DNA of 64,000 bases from an uncultured Acidobacteriota bacterium (GTDB lineage: Bacteria; Acidobacteriota; Terriglobia; Terriglobales; Acidobacteriaceae), in contig CAILAC010000003.1 in the NCBI GenBank assembly GCA_903832055.1, positions 16,274 to 80,273 of the forward strand, in the 5' to 3' direction. Below the pieces are notes generated by a model. It was not told the origin of the DNA. It searched no databases and saw only the letters and a program-made list of their open reading frames with translations. Each line of letters opens with the position of its first letter. Within the stretch, counting starts at the first letter, position 1. Shown one piece after another: positions 7,046-15,841 of the stretch. The translations under genes were made by a program, and so were the position numbers.

Positions 7046-9582
7046 GAATGCGAGATATATCCGGGGCGTCAGCACCCATGACCAGGTCGATCAAGGAAGC
7101 TGTGGAGACAGCTTGCAAGCGTATTGCTCCGACATGGCCGCTTGACCAGTTCATCGCCGTGAATCCTTACTGGGGGTTTGTTGACAACCCGGTCAACACC
7201 GTCGCCCATCAAATCGAAAGCTACTCCGGCTCACGCATGCTCATGCCGCGCAGTTTTTATCGAGATCAATGGAAAGCGGGATCATTTTGCACGGAGCACC
7301 TGCAGGAGGCATTGCATCGGTCGGGGACAGGTATCTCGATGACGAACCTTCTAGGCCAACTTGAAAGCGAGCCACCGTCCGCTCCACGGGTTCCTCTCGT
7401 CACATCGATAGCTGACTCTCAACGTGATCTGGTGCACGGCATGTCGATCAGTGACTTCGTCACGCACAATGTGAGCCAGCACTGCGCTTCTTACTTTGAC
7501 CACTGCCAGTCCTCCTGGGAGACTCAACACAAGCGGGACCTTTATCAGAGTTGGCTGGTCCACGCCCGTGCAGACATGAGTCCGTGGCTTCTGATGGGCA
7601 TCCACAAAGTGCGTCACCATGCGCGTTTGCTGCCGGATGACCCTCTCGCGCTGATCAATGAAGCGCTGCAAGCACTACCCGTCCCGCGGCAGGAATGGGT
7701 GAACTACCTGACGGCGCTCTTGATGAGCATCAACGGCTGGGCATCGTGGTGCGCCTATGAGCGTTGGCAGGCGCAACTTGCTCAGATGGACGATGACCAT
7801 ATCGTCCATCTATTAGCCATCCGGCTGGCCTGGGAGCAATTTGCGTTTGTTCAACTGCTCGAATCTCAAGAGAGTGCCGCGTGGAAGAGAGCGTGGGAAG
7901 AACTGCTTGAGTGGCGGAAGGGGGTTGAACAGCAATTATCCGTTGACTGGATCTTTCAGGAGGCTCTGGAGATCGCTTACCAGAATGAATTGTGCCAGGC
8001 ACTGAAGCGCGATCCGCTCCTTTCAGCCTCAAGAGTTCAAGGCACGCCTGCAATTCAGGCCGTCTTTTGCATCGACGTCCGCTCTGAGGTATTCCGACGC
8101 TCCTTTGAGGGCTGTTCGGATGTGATTCAGACGCTCGGCTTTGCCGGATTCTTTGGCCTGCCTATCTCTTACGCGCCACTCGGAATCGACGCTGAGCGGC
8201 CTCAATTGCCGGGTCTCCTTGCCCCCAAACTCTGCGTATCAGAAAGCACTGGATCAGAAATCACCGATCAGCAGGCGATACACAAAAAGCAGCGGAGCCT
8301 GTTCTTCAAGTCGATTTGGAAAGACTTTCGGTCGTCGGCAACCTCCACATTTACGTTTGTCGAATCGTGTGGGCTCTTCTATGCAAATTCACTGCTGAAA
8401 AGCACACTTCATAGCCCGAACCGAAAGGACGAAAGACGCGATTCAAACCCCGGCCAAGCTCCATCCCTGCGCCCTTGCCTCACTCAAGGCAAGGGCCATG
8501 ACCTGCCGTCGAACGAAAGCCTGTGTGATTTAGTTGCCGGAATCCTTACCAACATGAGCCTCACTTCATACTTTGCGCGTCTGGTTCTGATTGCGGGTCA
8601 CGGTAGCCAAACTGTCAATAATCCTCATGCTGCGGGACTCGATTGTGGAGCCTGCGGTGGTCAGACTGGTGAAGTCAACGCGCGGATTCTTGCTGGACTT
8701 CTTAACGACACGACGATTCGAACTGGACTCTCAGTGCGAGGAATCAGGCTTCCAGACACAACGTATGTACTCGCCGCACTGCACAACACGACAACAGATG
8801 AAGTCACGATCTTTGACACAGATTTAGTGCCACAGAGCCACGCTTCCGACCTCTTGCGTTTGCAAGACTGGCTGCGACAGGCAGGCCACCGGGCGCGCGC
8901 GGAAAGGGCGGAATTTCTTGGAATCAGTGGATACGAAGCCGCTTCGGCTGAAACTCTGCTGAATCAATTCCTGATTCGCAGCCGCGATTGGTCTCAGGTG
9001 AGGCCCGAGTGGGGGCTTGCCAACAATGCTGCTTTCGTGATCGCCCCACGCACACGCAGCCACGACATCAACCTGCGAGGTCGCGTGTTCCTGCATGAGT
9101 ACCAGAGCGCTCTCGACCCGGAAGGCGGCGTACTTGAGGCCATCATGACCGCTCCTATGCTTGTCACAAACTGGATCAATATGCAGTATTACGCTTCCAC
9201 GGTCGACAATCGCCTCTATGGAAGCGGTAATAAAGTGCTGCATAACGTAGTGGGTGGACGACTCGGCGTCTTTGAAGGCAATGGCGGCGATCTTCGCATT
9301 GGACTGCCACTCCAGTCTCTGCATGACGGACACACATTGCGCCATACGCCTCTGCGGTTGAGTGTCTTCATCGAGGCGCCGCAGAGTGCCATTGCCGCAA
9401 TCATTCGGAAGCATGAGGTTGTGAGAAACCTCATCCATAATTCCTGGATACATCTATTCCAGATAGTGCCTGGATCGGGGACCCTGTCTCGGTATCGGAA
9501 TGGAATGTGGGAACCGGTTCAAGTCGATGACCGCAATGCGAGTGAGGAAATCCCTGTTCTCACCGGAGGAACACCTGCGTAA
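7042..9582 (+). CDS. dabA: DabA, DUF2309 carbonic-anhydrase-like subunit of inorganic-carbon transporter
   Basis: An 846-residue DUF2309 protein, the usual family length. The predicted zinc site characterised in Halothiobacillus DabA is present: C343 and D345 in VFCIDVRSE, H520 in IAGHGSQTVNNP, and C535 in GLDCGACGG, with nearly the same spacing. DabA is a peripheral protein that, with DabB, is proposed to convert CO2 to bicarbonate vectorially using the membrane potential. The ATG overlaps the dabB stop (ATGA), so translation is coupled. The stop is followed only 21 bases later by a truncated selB, which suggests a recombination junction. Confidence 0.93.
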   Translation: MRMRDISGASAPMTRSIKEAVETACKRIAPTWPLDQFIAVNPYWGFVDNPVNTVAHQIESYSGSRMLMPRSFYRDQWKAGSFCTEHLQEALHRSGTGISMTNLLGQLESEPPSAPRVPLVTSIADSQRDLVHGMSISDFVTHNVSQHCASYFDHCQSSWETQHKRDLYQSWLVHARADMSPWLLMGIHKVRHHARLLPDDPLALINEALQALPVPRQEWVNYLTALLMSINGWASWCAYERWQAQLAQMDDDHIVHLLAIRLAWEQFAFVQLLESQESAAWKRAWEELLEWRKGVEQQLSVDWIFQEALEIAYQNELCQALKRDPLLSASRVQGTPAIQAVFCIDVRSEVFRRSFEGCSDVIQTLGFAGFFGLPISYAPLGIDAERPQLPGLLAPKLCVSESTGSEITDQQAIHKKQRSLFFKSIWKDFRSSATSTFTFVESCGLFYANSLLKSTLHSPNRKDERRDSNPGQAPSLRPCLTQGKGHDLPSNESLCDLVAGILTNMSLTSYFARLVLIAGHGSQTVNNPHAAGLDCGACGGQTGEVNARILAGLLNDTTIRTGLSVRGIRLPDTTYVLAALHNTTTDEVTIFDTDLVPQSHASDLLRLQDWLRQAGHRARAERAEFLGISGYEAASAETLLNQFLIRSRDWSQVRPEWGLANNAAFVIAPRTRSHDINLRGRVFLHEYQSALDPEGGVLEAIMTAPMLVTNWINMQYYASTVDNRLYGSGNKVLHNVVGGRLGVFEGNGGDLRIGLPLQSLHDGHTLRHTPLRLSVFIEAPQSAIAAIIRKHEVVRNLIHNSWIHLFQIVPGSGTLSRYRNGMWEPVQVDDRNASEEIPVLTGGTPA

Positions 9583-9603
9583 ACCCTGAAGGTCGAGGAG
9601 TGA

Positions 9604-11256
9604 GCCGGTTGCGTCGACGCTGTGCTGCTCGTTATATCAGCCCAGGAAGGCGTGAAGCCACAGACGGAAGAGCATCTTGCCATTTGCAACCTACTCGGCG
9701 TGCGACGCGGAGTCGTCGCCGTCACAAAGGTCGATACAGTTTCTCAAGAGCAACTGGAAGCAACTCTTGCCCAAATCCAATCCTTGCTAGGCGAATCGTT
9801 TCTGGGTCGAAGCAACGCCGCGACTGTGACTGTGAGTGCAAGAACAGGAGCTGGGCTTGATGATCTGCGCAGCGAACTTAAATCCCTTGCCATGGGTACC
9901 AGATGCAATCAGGACCATGGGTTGCGCCTACCCATCGATCGCGCATTTATCATGAAGGGTTTCGGAACAGTCGTCACAGGCACGCTGCTCTCCGGATCAA
10001 TTGAAACTGGACAGTCTCTTGCGCTCGAACCGGGTGGCCTGATCGCGCGTGTGCGCGGCGTCCAGGTCCACAATCGCCCCGAAACTCAGGCAAACGGGCG
10101 CTGTCGAGTGGCGCTGAACCTCGCAGGAATCGATGTTTCCGAGATTTCACGGGGCCAGACGCTTGTTGACGGTCAGTCATTTGGCGCGGTGACTAACATC
10201 GATGTGGAAGTAACTTTACTCCCCAGTTGTTCTGGATTGAAACATCGTGCCCGAGTGCACTTTCATGCCTTCACCTCAGACGCGATGGCAGCCGTCTCGC
10301 TTTACGGATACAAGGGCATGGAAGCGGGAGAGTCTCGACTGTTGCGACTCAAGCTTGCCAAGCCCATGGTGCTGGTACCCGGTGATCGCTTCGTCCTGAG
10401 ACAAGCTTCGCCGGCTGTCACCATCGGTGGCGGCAGGATACTCGGTGCCCATCCAATAGCGAATCTGCGCAAATCGAATTGCCTGCAATGGCTGGATCAG
10501 TTACGAAACTCGTCCCTGGAAAATGAGTTGCTTCTTCGTGTTTCGCGGCGTGGTATTTCAGGCATGGAAATGCGCCAATTGATGACCGAAACCGGGCTCA
10601 GCCGGGATGTACTGCTGAGAGCCACCAAAGAAGCACTTAAAAATGGAAGCTTGATCCAAATTCCCTGCGGAACTTTCATCGCACGGGAACATGTGGACTC
10701 AAGCACGGCGCGCATTACAGCACTTCTGAATACTGACGTTCATGGCACCGGCCTGAAGAGGTCTGCGCTGAAGAGCCGACTGAATCTGCACGCGGAGGTG
10801 CTTGATTTCGTCATTGAAATGCTCGCTGGCCAACAGAAGTTGGTAATCAAAGGCGAAGTTATCCATGACCTTCGAATTGAAAGCCCAATATCGAGCGCCG
10901 AACAAAACGCGCTCGCTGCGATTGAGAATGCATTTCGATCCGCGGGCCTGGCAACGCCATCCGTCGCGGAGGTTGCGGCAAAGCTCCAACTTGCTGGCCC
11001 TGAAATGCGCCGGCTTATGACGCTTCTGCTGCGTGAAAAAACTCTTCTCAAAATGGGGCATGAAGAGGTGTATTTGCATCGGGATGCGGTCGAGGCACTC
11101 CGCCGGCAGCTATCCCAGCTTAGTGGCCAAAGCATCGACGTTGCCGGATTCAAGCAAATGACAGGTGTTTCAAGAAAGTATGCAATCCCCCTTCTGGAGT
11201 TTCTGGATCGTGAAAGGGTTACCCGAAAGGTGGAGGACAGGCGAATTGTTCTTTGA
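9604..11256 (+). pseudogene. selB: selB, selenocysteine-specific elongation factor lacking its N-terminal GTPase motifs
   Basis: Homology begins abruptly right after an in-frame TGA (9601-9603) with AGCVDAVLLVISAQEG, which in intact SelB lies after the DxPGH motif. About 85-90 N-terminal residues are therefore missing, including the P-loop, switch regions and G3. G4 is kept (TKVD). Translation domains 2 and 3 and the C-terminal winged helices that bind SECIS RNA follow without a stop (544 codons from GTG 9622). A GAGGAG sits at 9595 but no properly spaced start exists. It should not bind GTP. Either it is a remnant from integration of dabBA, or a complete selB exists elsewhere. Confidence 0.8.
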
Positions 11257-11360
11257 TCTGCGCTTGCGGCGCTTCCAAAAAATCCTGGTGACTCGCACTT
11301 GAGAACAGTGCTAATCTGTTTTTCTGAAATCAGCTTTCAGATTCGAACACTGGCCTAAGC
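11257..11360. other. intergenic, selB to AhpD-like gene
   Basis: I examined these 104 bases for a selC tRNA and found no acceptor or T-arm. A short inverted repeat CTGAAATCAGCTTTCAG is present just upstream of the AhpD-like gene; its role is unknown. Confidence 0.4.
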
Positions 11361-11945
11361 ATGATGAGTGAACACAAGAACAAAATCGAAGTAATTGAAG
11401 ACGCGCATGCCACCGGTGATGTGGCACAAGTGTATGAGGCGTGGCGCGCGCAATCGGGTCGCCAGATGATGCCCGGAATTCTGAAGTGCTTCAGTCACCG
11501 ACCCGATTTCCTGCAGGAAGTGATCAGCTTCAGTAATACGGTGCATTTTTCTGAAGGGCACCTGACCCGCCGAACCAAGGAAGCCATTGCAAGCTGGGTC
11601 TCCTGGCTTAACCGCTGCCCCTATTGACTGGACTCACATGCCTACTTCCTGCGTGTTCAGGGAGCCGAAGAAGATACAGTCAACGCAATCGCAGAGGGTA
11701 ACCTCGACGATGCGAAGCTCAGTCGGTCAGAACGGGCACTCCTTGAGTATGTAACCAAGGTTACCGAGGCTGCTTATCGCACGTCAGCGGAAGATGTGCA
11801 GGTGCTCAGGGAGCATGGCTGGACAGAGCCGCAGATTGCGGAAGCGGTGTACATCACAGCGATGTTCGCCTTCTTTAATCGAGTCGCTGACGCATTCGGA
11901 ATTGCTTCCCAGGGCTATCTTGAAATGGGCGGACCAGCCAAGTAG
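11361..11945 (+). CDS. selenoprotein, AhpD-like/carboxymuconolactone decarboxylase family (UGA at residue 89 read as Sec)
   Basis: Reading through the TGA at 11625-11627 gives one continuous 194-residue protein of the peroxidase-related AhpD-like family. The TGA replaces the second cysteine of the CxxC redox motif: LNRCPY-U-LDSHAYFLR, where homologues have CPYC. Downstream the frame stays open with family-like helices to YLEMGGPAK. A CxxU AhpD-like selenoprotein family is known from metagenome surveys. Right after the TGA, CTGGAC (11628) can pair with GTTCAG (11655) as the base of a SECIS-like hairpin, but its apical loop is unconvincing. The gene lies between selB and a second UGA-containing gene. 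Confidence 0.82.
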
Positions 11946-11956
11946 AGTTGCAAACG

Positions 11957-12679
11957 ATGAAGTTGAAGAAGACGACAAAGCGATGGTTCGTTGTCACGAG
12001 TGTGCCACTGTTCTGTCTGTGGCTCGGTTTCGTAGGTTATATCGACTGGGCCATGCATCAGCCACCGGAAGTGTTCGGGCGGGTGATGTCGAACATGCCT
12101 ATGCCTGCCTACTTCCTCTTCCCTTTCGAGACCATGTGGTCGGAGGCACGCAAGGGCACTCTAAATGTCGGAGACACTGCGCCAAGCTTTACCGTAACGA
12201 ATCTTGAAGGCCAGTTACCGGTGCAATTGGCGGGTCTTTGGGCAGAGAAGCCAGTCGTCCTGGTATTTGGAAGCTATACTTGACCACCATTTCGGCGGGA
12301 GGTTCCCGCCTTGAACAAACTGGCTGACGAGTACAAGGGTAAGGTTGATTTCTATGCCATCTATATCCTGGAAGCTCATCCAACCGATGTGTGGCAGATG
12401 CAAAGCAATGTTCGAGATAATGTCCTGTTCCGCAGTCCCCGCGACGAGGCGGAACGAGCCATGGTTGCTGGATCTTGCGTTCGAAAGCTACACATCAAGT
12501 TTCCTGCTCTGATTGATGGCTTCGACAACCAGGTTGAATCAAAATACACAGGCTGGCCTGACCGAATGTATCTGATTCAACCCGGCGGACGTATCGCCTT
12601 CAAGAGCAAGCCTGGACCTTTCGGTTTTCACCCCGATGAACTGGCTTCGGCATTGCGGAATACTGTTGGACACAATTGA
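11957..12679 (+). CDS. selenoprotein, iodothyronine-deiodinase-like thioredoxin-fold protein (UGA at residue 109 read as Sec)
   Basis: Readthrough of the TGA at 12281-12283 gives a 240-residue protein. Residues about 12-35 form a membrane anchor. The thioredoxin-fold core reads LVFGSYT-U-PPFRR followed by YILEAHPTDVW, matching the deiodinase active site (GSxTUPPF and the later EAHxxDGW). A bacterial SECIS hairpin lies 10 nt after the TGA. Bacterial DI-like selenoproteins are known from metagenomes as putative redox enzymes; true deiodination is not implied. The start is ATG 11957, 11 nt after the AhpD-like stop; a TTG at 11948 is less likely. Confidence 0.85.
12294..12310 (+). promoter_or_regulatory. 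bacterial SECIS element in the deiodinase-like selenoprotein mRNA
   Basis: A perfect 7-bp stem GGCGGGA/TCCCGCC encloses the loop GGT. The loop starts 18 nt after the TGA and has G in its first two positions, which fits the bacterial SECIS consensus (apical loop 16-37 nt from the UGA with an early guanosine). It lies inside the coding frame, as bacterial SECIS elements do. Confidence 0.8.
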
Positions 12680-12724
12680 TCGACCGCTCTCAAACCCCTT
12701 GTTTCTATCGGTCTGCAATCCTAA

Positions 12725-13288
12725 GGACCGCGACGCAGTGAATGATGGATCGCCCTTCGCTGGGGTGATATCGATTGTAAGTTCCATTAGACCAACGTCA
12801 CGCATTCCGTCTGGCGCAACCTGGAATGCGACACAACAACAGAATCGTCACGAAGACCTTTACCACTGCACCCGATTGTCGTTGCGGAATTAAAGCAATG
12901 GAAACTGGTCACCCTTTGCGAATCTGCCCAAGACTATTTCTTTCCTTCTATCGTGAAAAATAGAGGACAGACTCTTCAGAGAGACGTGATTCTGAAGCGC
13001 CGTATCCGACCAGCTTTGAGGCGAATTGGAGTTGATAAACCAATCGGGTGGAATTCATTCAGGCGAGGTCTTGGGAGCATGCTGGGAGCCATCGGTATTG
13101 AACTCAGAGTAGCTCAAGAATTACTTCGCCGAGCTCATCCCCGCATCACGATGGAGACTTATCAATCGGCTGTGATTGGAAGAAAATGGATGCCCAGAAT
13201 CTGGTCTTCAGGGGTCTACTGGGAGCAGGCACCACTGAGCACCCGCGAAGACCCTATGAAGGAAGATGTCACTGTCATAAACCATTGA
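12725..13288 (+). pseudogene. decayed tyrosine recombinase (phage-type integrase), C-terminal catalytic part
   Basis: One frame reads GPRRSE-stop-WIALRWGDIDCKFH-stop-TNVTHSVWRN and continues to 13288. It matches the catalytic domain of tyrosine recombinases, with a TAA just before 12725, TGA at 12743 and TAG at 12788. The TGLRxSE arginine region, the second arginine in SFRR and the tyrosine in TMETYQ are recognisable. The HxxR histidine is replaced by Asn (WNSFRRG). No N-terminal domain is visible. It ends 14 bases from the 3' end of tRNA-Asp, a common integration site, so it marks an old integrative element. Confidence 0.8.
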
Positions 13289-13302
13289 CTCTATCAGGTT
13301 TA

Positions 13303-13379
<77 letters not shown>

Positions 13380-13501
13380 GGCTTGGGCTTGGTAACCCAA
13401 TCGGTTGCAACTTCGTAAGTTTAGCAGAAGAGACCGTTCCGATGCACCCCCTGCGCGGGAAAAATGGCGCGTCGGCACGGTCTCCGTTGAAATAAAACAG
13501 C

Positions 13502-14317
13502 TTACGCGTGGCTCAGACTCGATCTTGGTTGACGTGATGCGGGTACAAATCCCATGTCAGCCGAGATGCCACGTACGCATTGAAGCAGGTGATTGGCGAT
13601 TGCCGGAAGCTTCTGGGCGGTCACGCGGAACGACGGACCGGAAATGCTGACTGCCGCAACTGGGAGCCGTTGGGCGTCCAGTACGGGAACCGCTATGCAG
13701 CGGAGGCCCTCTTCCAGTTCCTCGTCATCGACAGCGTAACCACGACGGCGCGTCTTTTCGATCTCAGTACGCAACGCTTCAGCAGAACCGATGGTGCGGT
13801 GAGTGAAACGCTCAAAGCGGGTGCGGCGGATGACTTCTGCAATGCGCTCTTCTGGAAGAAAGGCAAGGATAGCCTTGCCCACAGAGGTGCAATGGACCGG
13901 ATTGCTAGCGCCGACACGGGTGATCATGCGCACTGAGCGAGCTGGCTCGATCTTGTCCAGATAAATAATGTGGGCCTGCTCAAGAATGCAGAGGTGAGCT
14001 GTTTCTTCAGTCTCCATGACGAGCTTGCGGAGGTGTGGTTGGGCGCGGTCACGGAGGTCGTACTGCTCAATTGCTCGATTACCAAAATCAAAAAGACGCA
14101 ATCCGAGACGGAATTTTCCATTCACGGTACGTTCGACCATGTGATGTCGTTCAAGAACCATGAGAAAGCGATGGGCTGTGCTTTTATGAAGAGCCAGGGA
14201 GGAAGCAACCTGGGCAAGTCCCAGGGGAACATCGCTTTCGCCCAGGAGATCGAGGACAGCAAAAGCGCGGTCCAGGGCTTGAACCTTGTACGTTCCTTGA
14301 GGTGGCGTATCTCGCAA
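13502..14317 (-). CDS. IclR-family transcriptional regulator
   Basis: This 271-residue protein has an N-terminal winged HTH (residues about 12-75, ALHKSTAHRFLMVLE) and a C-terminal GAF-like effector domain with HCTSVGKAILAFLP and DDEELEEGLRCIAVPV, both typical of IclR proteins. The start is TTG, supported by an AGGAG site 6 nt upstream; no ATG fits. It lies downstream of and co-directional with the fucosidase and hydrolase genes, separated by about 125 bases, and may control sugar catabolism. The ligand is unknown. Confidence 0.85.
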   Translation of the reverse strand: MRDTPPQGTYKVQALDRAFAVLDLLGESDVPLGLAQVASSLALHKSTAHRFLMVLERHHMVERTVNGKFRLGLRLFDFGNRAIEQYDLRDRAQPHLRKLVMETEETAHLCILEQAHIIYLDKIEPARSVRMITRVGASNPVHCTSVGKAILAFLPEERIAEVIRRTRFERFTHRTIGSAEALRTEIEKTRRRGYAVDDEELEEGLRCIAVPVLDAQRLPVAAVSISGPSFRVTAQKLPAIANHLLQCVRGISADMGFVPASRQPRSSLSHA

Positions 14318-14442
14318 TATGAACTCCTATCTCACTGAATGAACCTGATACAAGTTTGCAATCAAAACAGCGGCGTGTCAACATCTAAGACGCCGTACCA
14401 TTTTTATGAGATGAAGTTCTTCCCTTTGCTGAATTTTCGGGC

Positions 14443-15804
14443 TTATTGAGAGCTCTTGGAGGTAAATCGATAGAGCTGAAACTCGCGAATATGGGCAGGG
14501 CCGGTGCTGGAAAGAATATTCAGACGGACCTGACTCGTGGTGACCAGGGGAAAGCTGTCAATTTTCTTGTGGCCAACGGCCTGTCCCTCGGCGACCGACT
14601 TCCATCCCCCATTGATCAAGACTTCGATCGAGTACTTTTGGACGTTCTGGCCATCATTGAGCCACTCCATCGTTAGAGCATGGTCGAAGGAAATGGGCTT
14701 CGGGAAGTTGACCAGCAGAGTAGCGTGATGGGATCCTGGGGCGGCAGACCAGAAGGTATCGGGATTTCCGTCAAGTGCGAGGGAGCTTTCGCCGTTGGGG
14801 ACATGGCTGAGAGCCAAATTGGGCGAAAATCGCTTGTGAAGTGCCTCGCCGAACTCTCGCAAGCGGGACGCATCGGAGGTAGGCAGAAGACCGCGATTAT
14901 CCGGCGCTACGCCGAGCATCAACTGCGCACCACGCCCGACAGTCTCATCGTAGGTGGTCAGAAGTTCGGAGACACTCTTGAGCGACGACTCGTCGTTGGG
15001 GTGCCAGAACCAGTGGTCTTTGCGGAGAGGTGTATCGGCCTCGACCGGGCGCCAGCGCAGGTAGCCGTGGCGGTCGATGACGTTCCAGTTTTCATAGCCG
15101 ACAGTACCTGATTCGGTGCCGACCCAGCGGGCATCGCCGTATTCAAAGAGACCGGTGTCAGCGAAAACGATGGCGTTTGGCTGATATGTTCGCAAGGTTT
15201 CAATGATTTTAGGAAAGTTGTAAACATGGCCTGCGCTGCCGGCACCATCGAGCCAGAATTCGACGAGGTCGCCGTAGCGGGTAGCCAATTCTTCTAACTC
15301 GGCGAGGTAGTACTGGTCATAGGAGGCAGGAACTGCGTATTTGGGCTCATGCCGGTCCCAGGGGGAGAGATAGACTCCGAATTTGAGCCCGAATTTGCGC
15401 GCGGAACGGGCTACATCGCCTACCAGGTCACCTTTGCCCCCCTTCCATGGGCTGCTCTTGATACTGTAGGCGGTCTGCTCGGTAGGCCACAGGCAGAATC
15501 CATCGTGATGCTTGGCCACAAGCACGACATACTTTGCTCCTGAATCGCGAATGGCGCTCATCCACTGGTCGGGGTCGAACTGGGTCGGATTGAACGTACT
15601 CGGCGCGGCTGTGCCGTCTCCCCATTCTCGATCGAGGAACGTATTGGTGGAGAAGTGGAGGATGACGCCGAATTCGAGATCCTGCCAGGCGGTCTGCTGG
15701 GCCGTGGGCTTGATGTCGGCAAAGTTCTGGGCGGCGAGCGAAGCACACAGAGCGCTTGCGAGAATCAGCGCGGCGGTCGGGAGCTTGATGAGCGAGATGT
15801 TCAT
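14443..15804 (-). CDS. secreted alpha-L-fucosidase, GH29
   Basis: A 453-residue exported GH29 enzyme that hydrolyses alpha-L-fucosyl glycans. The signal peptide runs from MNISLIKL to about SLAAQ. The barrel shows KHHDGFCLWPT and the nucleophile Asp186 in FWLDGAG; the acid/base residue is not assigned. The last ~130 residues resemble an F5/8-type carbohydrate-binding domain. I chose the ATG at 15804 (GGAG 8 nt upstream) because it begins the signal peptide; a frame extension to 15855 would overlap the upstream gene. It follows the MetX-like hydrolase by 37 bases, so the two are probably co-transcribed. Confidence 0.87.
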   Translation of the reverse strand: MNISLIKLPTAALILASALCASLAAQNFADIKPTAQQTAWQDLEFGVILHFSTNTFLDREWGDGTAAPSTFNPTQFDPDQWMSAIRDSGAKYVVLVAKHHDGFCLWPTEQTAYSIKSSPWKGGKGDLVGDVARSARKFGLKFGVYLSPWDRHEPKYAVPASYDQYYLAELEELATRYGDLVEFWLDGAGSAGHVYNFPKIIETLRTYQPNAIVFADTGLFEYGDARWVGTESGTVGYENWNVIDRHGYLRWRPVEADTPLRKDHWFWHPNDESSLKSVSELLTTYDETVGRGAQLMLGVAPDNRGLLPTSDASRLREFGEALHKRFSPNLALSHVPNGESSLALDGNPDTFWSAAPGSHHATLLVNFPKPISFDHALTMEWLNDGQNVQKYSIEVLINGGWKSVAEGQAVGHKKIDSFPLVTTSQVRLNILSSTGPAHIREFQLYRFTSKSSQ

Positions 15805-15841
15805 TGCGGATCTCCGAAGAAAACTGAGGTGGCTCGCGGCG

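Noticed and set aside
11257..11360. Possible selC (tRNA-Sec) between selB and the first selenoprotein gene
   Set aside because: No acceptor stem, T-arm or long variable arm can be drawn; only a short inverted repeat is present.
11625..12283. Reading the two TGA codons as ordinary nonsense mutations giving pseudogenes
   Set aside because: Both fall exactly at catalytic redox positions, the downstream frames keep family sequence with no other damage, one has a SECIS hairpin, and selB is adjacent. Selenocysteine is the better explanation, though the truncated selB leaves doubt.
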